From a virus, in the IMG/VR virus record IMGVR_UViG_3300023110_001773, positions 101,638 through 165,637 of that record: 64,000 bases of DNA. One strand, written 5' to 3'. How positions within the stretch are numbered: position 1 is the first letter of the stretch; each line of letters starts with the position of its first letter. The notes below the pieces were generated by a model, which was not told the DNA's origin, searched no databases, and was given only the letters and a program-made list of their open reading frames with translations. Positions 45,140-51,945 of the stretch are shown here, piece after piece. Both the position numbers and the translations under genes were made by a program.

Positions 45140-46443
45140 GATATCTCATCATAAAAATATTGTAATTCTGGAAACGCATCATGCCAACTAACATTTCTGC
45201 GTTTATCGTGTTCATCGACAAAAAGTTTAAAATCTTTTCTATGAGTATTTAGGTCTTCTTCAACAAACCTATTTTTTTCTACCCATTTAACAACAGTTTT
45301 AAATTTTTGCAACTCACCAGAATTAAATTTTAAATTGTCGCCGTCATCCGTATTCTGTTCCATGAATTTTTCAGCATCTTTCAACATATTCATCATATTG
45401 TCGTCAAGTATTAAAGCAGAAAGATGTTTGGGATTTGTCATATAAGGAGTATCAAGTTTTACATCGCCAAGTCTTTTTAATTCCAAAACATATCCAAGAA
45501 ATTCTTTGAACTTAGGAATACTCAGGAGATTAAATGTTACCATTAATCCAACTGGAATACTAGCATTCAAAATTTGAACCAGATTGATTTCAAATGTTTT
45601 CCAATTCAGTCCGTGGCGAATCCATTCTGCCTGTTCACCCAAAGTATCAACACTGGCATAAATCTTGGGTGACTTCATCTCGGACATGGTTTTTATTATT
45701 CTATCAACCCGTCTCGTAGAAACAGATAGGTTGCTGTTGACATGAAATGCAATATTTTCTCCGTTGGGATGATTGCGAATAAACTTTGCCAGTTTGAATG
45801 TATGTTCGCTCAACAAAGGTTCGCCGCCAGTAATCCTAATTACTTGTAAGTGCATGACTGCTTCTCTTATCCACTTCCAAAACTTGTCATACATTTCACT
45901 GTTTTCTGGCCACAAGTTTTCTCTTCCATGAGAAACATACTGGGAATTGTTTTCTGGGTGTATCAAAGGATACTCGCCAAATTTTTTGATTTCTTCGTGC
46001 AATGAAGAACTGTTCTGCGTGGAACAATAACTGCACTTCATCTGACACTTGTTACTAAAACTCATCTCCAAGTATTTTGGATATACTGGTTCGTCCCACT
46101 GCATCCTAGCAGTAGTCTCAATAATATCTGATTGCATCTCCGTGTATATTGGAGTTAATGCAATCCTCGGACTAATAGAACCACTGTCTTCAACATTCCA
46201 ACAATAAAAACACTCCACTGGGCGACCACCTTCCAGCATTGCTTTTCTTTGTCGCATCTTTTGTTCTGTGTTGTGGAAGTCTTCTTCCAAATTTATGTGT
46301 CTTTGTGGACAATGGAAACAAGAATGACTTTGAGCAGAACTGAGATGCATTTCCAAATGATGCCATTTGAGCACACAAAATCCAGGCCCGACTTTATCGT
46401 ACCTGTCCTGCAACTCTTTGTAATATTCAACGGGAGTTTTCAT
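45136..46443 (-). CDS. twitch-domain radical SAM enzyme, subgroup B (3)
   Basis: The product has 435 residues. N-terminal GFCVLKWHHLEMHLSSAQSH, then SCFHCPQRHI, and GGRPVECFYCWNVEDSG. The cluster motif is C133-x3-C137-x2-C140 (NKCQMKCSYCSTQ). QVIRITGGEPLLSEHTF and IYASVDTLGEQAEWIRHG follow. It ends WHDAFPELQYFYDE. It is the first radical SAM gene to be transcribed, directly after the short UDP-sugar dehydrogenase (17-bp overlap). Confidence 0.9.
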   Translation of the reverse strand: MKTPVEYYKELQDRYDKVGPGFCVLKWHHLEMHLSSAQSHSCFHCPQRHINLEEDFHNTEQKMRQRKAMLEGGRPVECFYCWNVEDSGSISPRIALTPIYTEMQSDIIETTARMQWDEPVYPKYLEMSFSNKCQMKCSYCSTQNSSSLHEEIKKFGEYPLIHPENNSQYVSHGRENLWPENSEMYDKFWKWIREAVMHLQVIRITGGEPLLSEHTFKLAKFIRNHPNGENIAFHVNSNLSVSTRRVDRIIKTMSEMKSPKIYASVDTLGEQAEWIRHGLNWKTFEINLVQILNASIPVGLMVTFNLLSIPKFKEFLGYVLELKRLGDVKLDTPYMTNPKHLSALILDDNMMNMLKDAEKFMEQNTDDGDNLKFNSGELQKFKTVVKWVEKNRFVEEDLNTHRKDFKLFVDEHDKRRNVSWHDAFPELQYFYDEIS

Positions 46444-47173
46444 TGTCTTCTAAAATTTGGGTGAACATGTTTTTATCAGAAATCAAATTTGCAAAATGTT
46501 TTGTGTCTTTTGGTAGACACTTGCCCCCAAATCCACGTTTACCATCTGGGCCGGGGACATCCCAATGTGTCCAACCAAATTCATTCTCAACCACATACAA
46601 TTTTTTTATATTATTGTAATCGGCACCATTTTTTTCACAAACATCATAAACATGATTTGCAAACATGACTCTAGCTGCAAGTAAAGAATTTCTACTCATC
46701 TTATATATCGCAGCTTCTCTGGGTGAGACACGATGAGCGGTTTTCATGAATGGCAAAGCGTACTGAAGGGCAAAAAAATCTTCTTCATCACTAGCACCAA
46801 TTATCACCGATTTGCGATGATCCATTGTATCCTCTTTCCAGTGATTTTCTCTCAAAAACTCCGGCATGTAAATCCAATCATCTTCCAATTGATCTGGGCC
46901 TAGAGTGCTTCTGACAACAATCTTACCACCACGGTTTGATTTGCTAGTTTTACTCCTAACTTCCCTAATAGCATCCTTGACTACAGATTTTGACAAACCC
47001 TTTTTGGTAAAATCATTAATAGGAGTTGGAACACAAATAAAAGTATATTGAACATCAGACCAAGATTTAATTTCATAACCCAAAGCTGGATCGTGTATCA
47101 AACACTCATGTTCACTAAAAAGCAATTCCGTTGATTTACCAACAAAACCATAACCAACTATAGCAATTTTCAT
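46427..47173 (-). CDS. short UDP-glucose/GDP-mannose dehydrogenase-like protein
   Basis: The product has 248 residues. It has Rossmann start MKIAIVGYGFVGKSTELLF, CVPTP strand, STLGPDQL and the catalytic Cys region GKRGFGGKCLPKDT near residue 220. It ends about 25 residues later, so the C-terminal UDP-binding domain of normal 390-430-residue enzymes is missing. The operon also holds a full-length homolog (31440-32600). Either this one works on another donor, or it is partnered or reduced in function. Overlaps of 4 and 17 bp show coupling. Confidence 0.8.
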   Translation of the reverse strand: MKIAIVGYGFVGKSTELLFSEHECLIHDPALGYEIKSWSDVQYTFICVPTPINDFTKKGLSKSVVKDAIREVRSKTSKSNRGGKIVVRSTLGPDQLEDDWIYMPEFLRENHWKEDTMDHRKSVIIGASDEEDFFALQYALPFMKTAHRVSPREAAIYKMSRNSLLAARVMFANHVYDVCEKNGADYNNIKKLYVVENEFGWTHWDVPGPDGKRGFGGKCLPKDTKHFANLISDKNMFTQILEDNENSR

Positions 47174-47763
47174 TCTTTGTAACCTGTCACCGTAAATCTT
47201 TTATATGTTGTATTGTTTGGGCCCGGCAGTTCCATTTCCTCTGCGTGTGTCACCGAACACTTGTTTCGCATAACAAAATCATCTAAATTATTAAAGGGTC
47301 TTATGTGTTCTGGTATGATTAAATTGTTGCCTTGCATGATAACAAAAGTACCGTCTGGAATATTGTTATACCAAGAATCAAAAGTTTCTTGATCAACGTG
47401 TTCCGTACTTGTATTGATAACAACATCTGGGTCTTTGTCGTAAGAAAAGTTTTTCATGTCGGCAGTAATAAAATTAACAAACTGACTAGAAAAATATTTG
47501 TTGCCGACTTCTTCACACTTTGCATCAACATCAATAGAGTTGACATCAGAGACAAACCTGTTATCTTCAATCATCTTTGCAAGGACGCCATACCACCCAC
47601 CGAAGATATAACATGGGCCGTGCAAGAATTCTGGGTAGAGTTCAATTACTCTTTCTTTGCTTTGTAATTGGGTATCCCAAAAACATTCTAGGAATCGTCT
47701 GTCGTCTGGGTTTTCTCTCATATAATTAAACCAAGAAGACATTGTATCAATAGAAAAAATCAA
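47170..47763 (-). CDS. class I SAM-dependent methyltransferase-like protein
   Basis: The product has 197 residues. CYIFGGWYGVLAKMIEDNRF is a glycine-rich motif I, and NSIDVDAKCEEVGNKYF is motif II with the acidic residue that holds the SAM ribose. FITADMKNF and DVVINTSTEHV are later strands. The GGWYG loop departs from the usual E/DxGxGxG. 4-bp overlaps join it to the GNAT-like and dehydrogenase genes. It may methylate a sugar or lipid intermediate. Confidence 0.65.
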   Translation of the reverse strand: MIFSIDTMSSWFNYMRENPDDRRFLECFWDTQLQSKERVIELYPEFLHGPCYIFGGWYGVLAKMIEDNRFVSDVNSIDVDAKCEEVGNKYFSSQFVNFITADMKNFSYDKDPDVVINTSTEHVDQETFDSWYNNIPDGTFVIMQGNNLIIPEHIRPFNNLDDFVMRNKCSVTHAEEMELPGPNNTTYKRFTVTGYKE

Positions 47764-48347
47764 GATGTTCTCCTAACAACATTAGAAACTGGATTCCAAA
47801 CAAACCCATCTTCTAATGTCCAATAATAGATGTATTGCAGTAGATCACTATTTGAATCGACTTGAAAGAAATATCTATCGTCTGTTTTCAATGCTTTATA
47901 CCAATCACTATGCCACATATCCTTGATTTGTTTTTGCAACGGGGTAACTGCGGCACCAAATCTTTTATGTTGGTACATCAAATTTATCGCACGATTGTTG
48001 ATATCATGAGTAAAGTATAACACCTTAAACCCCCTTTGTCTAGCCCATTCTATCTGATAGGGTAGAATTGGTATACCCAACCATGCTGGTCTAAACTTCT
48101 TTGCAATGTGAAGTCTACATATTCTTGCGGATATTTCTGGGTCGCTGGTGTAATGACTGGATTCTGCCACACTAATACATGCAAGTTCACCATCTACATA
48201 AACCAACCAAGTTTCCCCATCAATGTTATCGGGATCATACTTGTCATAAGCTAAACTATCGTTGCCCTCTGCAAAGGACAATTCTCTAAAAGTTTCTACT
48301 TCTGATTTTTTATCTGGGGCGTATGTGGTTATTTCAAAGCCAGACAT
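47760..48347 (-). CDS. GNAT-like acyltransferase
   Basis: From the ATG at 48347 the product has 195 residues and begins MSGFEITTYAPDKKSEVETF. An ATG at 48377 would overlap the upstream gene by 49 bp. The central strands WLVYVDGELACISVAES and ICRLHIAKKFRPAWLGIPIL, followed by WARQRGFKVLYFTHDINNRA, follow the GNAT order. However, the acetyl-CoA loop (R/Q-x-x-G-x-G/A) is not clean. It could transfer an acyl group to an amino sugar. Moderate confidence. Confidence 0.55.
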   Translation of the reverse strand: MSGFEITTYAPDKKSEVETFRELSFAEGNDSLAYDKYDPDNIDGETWLVYVDGELACISVAESSHYTSDPEISARICRLHIAKKFRPAWLGIPILPYQIEWARQRGFKVLYFTHDINNRAINLMYQHKRFGAAVTPLQKQIKDMWHSDWYKALKTDDRYFFQVDSNSDLLQYIYYWTLEDGFVWNPVSNVVRRTS

Positions 48348-49027
48348 TCGATGTCTTCTTGGGATTTCAATGTCCATACCAAAGCAACTCTATTCTCCGT
48401 TCCACGATTCTCCACGGAATGTCTAAATCCTGTATTTAAGAAGTAGACTGACCCATCCGCTTTGAGATTGTAAGATTGTTTCTCACCATTATACCAAAAA
48501 AAGTTTGTTGTCCCTTCTGTACCTGATATGGGACAAATGACACGAACGCCATAAGAAGGATCATAGTCAATATGGGGCGAGATATCTTTGCCTGGCTCCA
48601 GTAAGTGTATCCTAGCACGACACACTTCTGCTTTGAAATTTTCTGTAATAGCCTTTTCAAAATAACTCCCAGTATAATCTTCCAAAGGATAGTCCCACAA
48701 CATTTCATTTGCAGTTGGTGGTAAATTGTCACCCTTTGCGGATTTGTTTCTCACCCTCTCAATTTTTGATTTACCAATATCAGTAATTTCAAACTCTTCT
48801 GCCTTCTTCATATTTTCTGGAGACATTGACATCAGAGGTATTTCATGAAGAGTGCTGTAAATCTGTGCAAGGAAACCCTGATCGTGCAACTTGGTTATGC
48901 CTGGGTTTGCATCGTAAATATTCTGCCACTTGTCTCCTATACGAGACAATTCTTCTTTCATCATCCCAATATCAAACTTAATATTTGGAATTGGCGCACA
49001 GGCAGGCAACTGTCTTTTCTTAAGCAT
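48329..49027 (-). CDS. Asp/Asn beta-hydroxylase-like 2-oxoglutarate oxygenase
   Basis: The product has 232 residues. H152-x-D154 (ISPHIDYDPSYGVRVICPI) and distal H203 with R213 (NTGFRHSVENRGTENRVALV) are the complete Fe(II) and 2-oxoglutarate binding set of the aspartyl/asparaginyl hydroxylase family. The N-terminal 110 residues are helical. Phage members of this family occur in marine myoviruses. It is coupled by an 8-bp overlap to the preceding gene. Target unknown. Confidence 0.8.
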   Translation of the reverse strand: MLKKRQLPACAPIPNIKFDIGMMKEELSRIGDKWQNIYDANPGITKLHDQGFLAQIYSTLHEIPLMSMSPENMKKAEEFEITDIGKSKIERVRNKSAKGDNLPPTANEMLWDYPLEDYTGSYFEKAITENFKAEVCRARIHLLEPGKDISPHIDYDPSYGVRVICPISGTEGTTNFFWYNGEKQSYNLKADGSVYFLNTGFRHSVENRGTENRVALVWTLKSQEDIECLALK

Positions 49028-49751
49028 GGAAAGGTTCTCTCAAAATAGCTGCATCGAAAACGTGACACATATAATTATTTTCATCCAATCCATCAATCCA
49101 ATGTACACCATTTACAGAATTGAATTCTAACAATAACATTTCACCTTTTTTTGGAAAGTCTATACTAACAACACCTTCATCTGGGACAGGAGTTATAAAT
49201 GGTAACCTTAACATATGGTATAAGTCCTTGTTCTCTACCCAAGGAGTGTTGTCGGTATGAAATATATGAAACTTTTCCGTGACTGGCAAATCTTGTTTCA
49301 ATGGATAGATGACCGTAAACGTTCTTCTATTTTCAACACCTTCAATAAAGTTTACCGCATGGGCGTGTTGAAAAAGTTTTGCGGTTGGGGGTCTGTATTG
49401 ATTATTTCCGAACAAAAAAGTAAACGATCCTTGTGCAGACTCTAGATAGTGTTGTACAGTTAATTTTGCTCTATCGTGTATCTCGTTAAAGGGGAAATCT
49501 TCAATCAATATTTTTTTGTCCGATTGAGATTGTACAGACTTTTCTCCATATGTATCCGTGAGAAAATAATAACTGGTATCAATAATTTCTTTCAGTTCAT
49601 CTTCTGGAATCATGCTGCAAATGTGTTGCAACACATGTTTTGGCATGTGTGGATGAGTTTCCAGTTGGTGTTTGTAGGGTATTCTTTCACAGATGGAAAA
49701 ATCAAATTCCACAAAAGGAAATTCAATATAATCATGATTAACTAAATTCAT
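49020..49751 (-). CDS. unassigned protein with oxygenase-like His placement
   Basis: The product has 243 residues and no membrane segment. FQHAHAVNFIEG, FHIFHTDNTPWVEN (H-x-D-like HTD) and FNSVNGVHWIDGLD, with a downstream CHVFDAAI strand, would fit a double-stranded beta-helix oxygenase. The order is not textbook. It lies between the desaturase and a clear 2-oxoglutarate oxygenase, overlapping both. I would not assign more than a possible oxygenase fold. Confidence 0.5.
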   Translation of the reverse strand: MNLVNHDYIEFPFVEFDFSICERIPYKHQLETHPHMPKHVLQHICSMIPEDELKEIIDTSYYFLTDTYGEKSVQSQSDKKILIEDFPFNEIHDRAKLTVQHYLESAQGSFTFLFGNNQYRPPTAKLFQHAHAVNFIEGVENRRTFTVIYPLKQDLPVTEKFHIFHTDNTPWVENKDLYHMLRLPFITPVPDEGVVSIDFPKKGEMLLLEFNSVNGVHWIDGLDENNYMCHVFDAAILREPFHA

Positions 49752-50458
49752 TTTGAAATCCTAAAAGTGTCCTCAAACAAACCTATCAACATGCCACCCA
49801 CATCATACTTGTGAAACTGCCAGTCCCACGGTTGTTTGTGATGATTTGAGTGATATCCTTCTCCAAGAGTAGCAATACCCAACCAATGATCGCTTCTGGG
49901 TTTTCCTCCACGGTGAGAGTGTATAAAGACAATTGATCCGATGAGTTTAGCAAATCCTGCTGGGGCCAACCATGCATAGATCACTGCAAATGGATCAATT
50001 AGGAAGAGTGTTGCAGCCCACACAACAATAACATGCCAGTAATATCGGTGTTGCGCTTTTAGAAAGTCATTTCTCAACAGATCAGTGACAAACTTCATTC
50101 TAGGTAAAGATTTTACCTGAGAAAAATAACAACGAATAAATCCACGATACTCAGGCGAGTGTGGGTCTTTTTCTGTATCAGCAAACTTGTGGTGTTCTCG
50201 GTGTTGTGCTGCCCATGCTAGTGCTGGCCCAACCATCATGATGTGAGCAAAAAAGGTCATCAAATAAACAAACCAATTTGGAGCAGTAAAACAATAGTGA
50301 GACCAATACCTATGATATCCTACTGTGATACCCAACATGATACCGCAATACATAAAGAATGTAATAGCCCACTCCATCGGAGTAGCAAAGAACATTCCTA
50401 ATACTGAAAGTTGTGCAATTACTTGTCCAGCAAGTAGTGAGTTTGGAGTTGGTTTCAT
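49748..50458 (-). CDS. membrane fatty acid desaturase (acyl-CoA delta-9 type)
   Basis: The product has 236 residues with four or so hydrophobic segments (residues 8-45, 62-84, 142-162, 166-182). All three histidine boxes are intact: H49-RYWS-H54, H86-RE-H89-H90 and H203-SN-H206-H207. GEGYHSNHH and WAAQHREHHKFADTEKDPHS are typical of bacterial and cyanobacterial acyl desaturases. It introduces a double bond into a fatty acyl chain in the host membrane. It is the second gene of the operon, between a small unknown and the oxygenase-like genes. Confidence 0.9.
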   Translation of the reverse strand: MKPTPNSLLAGQVIAQLSVLGMFFATPMEWAITFFMYCGIMLGITVGYHRYWSHYCFTAPNWFVYLMTFFAHIMMVGPALAWAAQHREHHKFADTEKDPHSPEYRGFIRCYFSQVKSLPRMKFVTDLLRNDFLKAQHRYYWHVIVVWAATLFLIDPFAVIYAWLAPAGFAKLIGSIVFIHSHRGGKPRSDHWLGIATLGEGYHSNHHKQPWDWQFHKYDVGGMLIGLFEDTFRISK

Positions 50459-50784
50459 TACCTTCTCATTCGGGAGATATCTTCCGCTTGTTGTTGATCA
50501 ATAACTGGCACCGCATTAGATTTATGCATCGTAGCAATGCCTTTAATTAGTGTACCCGTGTATTTCATTGGTTCTTTCTTTGAACATGCATCAGCAGAAC
50601 CAAAACTATCTACACTAGGATATTTATCACGATGATCAGCCGATCTGTAAAAAGTTTGTGGAGCAACATACTCGGTGAACTCAGGTTTTTTCATTTTCTG
50701 ATAATACACCTTGTTCTGCCATCCTTTTCCACGAGGCTTCTTTTTACGGGGTTTGGTATTGGTATGAAAAACTGTCATATTCAT
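50458..50784 (-). CDS. small basic phage protein heading the modification operon
   Basis: The product has 108 residues. It has a basic N-terminal half (TKPRKKKPRGKGWQNKVYYQ) and a conserved-looking QTFYRSADHRDKYPSVDSFG. No membrane segment or catalytic motif is seen. GGGAG precedes the ATG. It is the first gene behind the sigma70-like promoter and shares one base with the desaturase start. Similar small proteins occur in T4-like cyanophages; function unknown. Confidence 0.65.
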   Translation of the reverse strand: MNMTVFHTNTKPRKKKPRGKGWQNKVYYQKMKKPEFTEYVAPQTFYRSADHRDKYPSVDSFGSADACSKKEPMKYTGTLIKGIATMHKSNAVPVIDQQQAEDISRMRR

Positions 50785-50806
50785 TCTCTCCCATTAAAGT
50801 AATTAT

Positions 50807-50814
50807 TATAAATA
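50807..50814 (+). promoter_or_regulatory. T4-type late promoter of the secreted-protein operon
   Basis: Exact TATAAATA on the plus strand, 52 bp before the first gene of the 50.9-55.7 kb operon. The leader contains AGGGGAGAG before the ATG. It overlaps the -10 of the divergent sigma70-like promoter. Confidence 0.82.
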
Positions 50815-50840
50815 TACCATAGAGAGAACCCAAATGTCAA
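50811..50840 (-). promoter_or_regulatory. sigma70-like promoter of the 23 kb modification operon
   Basis: TTGACA (50835-50840), 18-bp spacer, TATATT (50811-50816), about 27 bp before the ATG of the 108-residue gene. It is the only promoter-like sequence seen at the head of the operon. Confidence 0.75.
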
Positions 50841-50865
50841 GTCTTTTCTTAGGGGAGAGAGTAAT

Positions 50866-51945
50866 ATGCATTCGCATAAGCACTTTTTTTATGCTTTTTT
50901 TATCACGGTAGCACTTCTGGTCAGTTGTGAGGCAGCATTCGGCCAAACGGATGACGGGTCAACAACGACTAACATCAACAACAACACCACGACTGATAAC
51001 ACTAGTACTAGCACAAACACCAATACTAATACTAACACAAATAACAACACCAACACAAGTACTAGTACGAGTACGAACACAAATACTAATACTAATGTGA
51101 ACACCAACACTAGCACCAATACAAATTATAATAACAACACTAGTACTAGTAACAACACCAACAATAATACTAATACTAACAACACAACAATCAATAGTAC
51201 TAGTAATAACACCAACAACAATACTAATACTAATACTAATATCAACACCTCGACCAGTACTAGCAACAATACAAACAATAATACGAACACCAACATTAAT
51301 ACTAGTACTAGTTCTAGCACATCTGACATCAATCAGAATGTAAACAGTAACACAAATAGCACCAGTACTTCTGACAACACCAATACCAACAATAATACCA
51401 ATAACAATTACAGTGAAAGCAATTCTAATTCTAACGTCAATACCAAGAATGAGAATATCAATAGAAACGAAAATGTAACCAAATCAGAGACTACAATTAA
51501 GTCTCCCCCGCCCAGTGCAATCGCACCGAGCATTGGTTCTTCTTATTCTCAAGACCTGTGTACTACTGGTATAAGTGGTGCAGTACAAACTCAGATATTC
51601 GGTATTTCTGGTGGCAAATCTGTTAGAGATATGAACTGTGAGAGAATCAAACTTTCAAAGACCCTGTATGACATGGGAATGAAAGTTGCGGCGGTTTCCT
51701 TAATGTGTCAAGATGAAAGAGTGTGGAATGCCATGAGAATGGCTGGAACACCTTGTCCGTTTGAGGGTGCGTTAGGTGACGAAGCAATACAGTCTTGGGA
51801 CGTAAACAAAGACAGAATGCCTACGGGTGCATATGACAAGAAAGCAGTTGACGGAAGGTTGAAAGATAATCCAGACACAGCCTACAATGTCTACTCAAAG
51901 GAAGAATTCTGTGAAAGATATCCTGACGAAGCTATTTGTTACTAG
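50866..51945 (+). CDS. secreted Asn/Thr-repeat protein with conserved C-terminal domain
   Basis: The product has 359 residues. A signal peptide (residues 1-26, FFYAFFITVALLVSCEAAFG) may be of lipoprotein type (LLVSC). About 170 residues follow, made almost only of Asn, Thr and Ser (TNTNTN, NNNTNT), then a KSPPPSAIAPSIGSSYSQDL junction. The C-terminal domain of about 135 residues holds six cysteines (LCTTGISGA; DMNCERIKL; LMCQDERVW; PCPFEG; EEFCERYPDEAICY). First gene of a late operon. The long flexible arm looks like a surface spacer or adhesin stalk. Family unknown to me. Confidence 0.75.
   Translation: MHSHKHFFYAFFITVALLVSCEAAFGQTDDGSTTTNINNNTTTDNTSTSTNTNTNTNTNNNTNTSTSTSTNTNTNTNVNTNTSTNTNYNNNTSTSNNTNNNTNTNNTTINSTSNNTNNNTNTNTNINTSTSTSNNTNNNTNTNINTSTSSSTSDINQNVNSNTNSTSTSDNTNTNNNTNNNYSESNSNSNVNTKNENINRNENVTKSETTIKSPPPSAIAPSIGSSYSQDLCTTGISGAVQTQIFGISGGKSVRDMNCERIKLSKTLYDMGMKVAAVSLMCQDERVWNAMRMAGTPCPFEGALGDEAIQSWDVNKDRMPTGAYDKKAVDGRLKDNPDTAYNVYSKEEFCERYPDEAICY
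50959..51480 (+). repeat. low-complexity AAC/ACN/AGT repeat tract
   Basis: About 520 bp of imperfect short repeats (AACACCAACAC, AATACTAATACT, ACTAGTACTAGT) encode the Asn/Thr/Ser arm. Codons vary (AAC/AAT, ACA/ACC/ACG/ACT), so the amino acid pattern is conserved more than the DNA. This points to selection on the protein rather than simple slippage alone. Confidence 0.85.

Noticed and set aside
50959-51480. CRISPR-like or tandem satellite array
   Set aside because: Repeats are 3-12 bp, imperfect and in frame within a signal-peptide-bearing ORF; there are no spacers.
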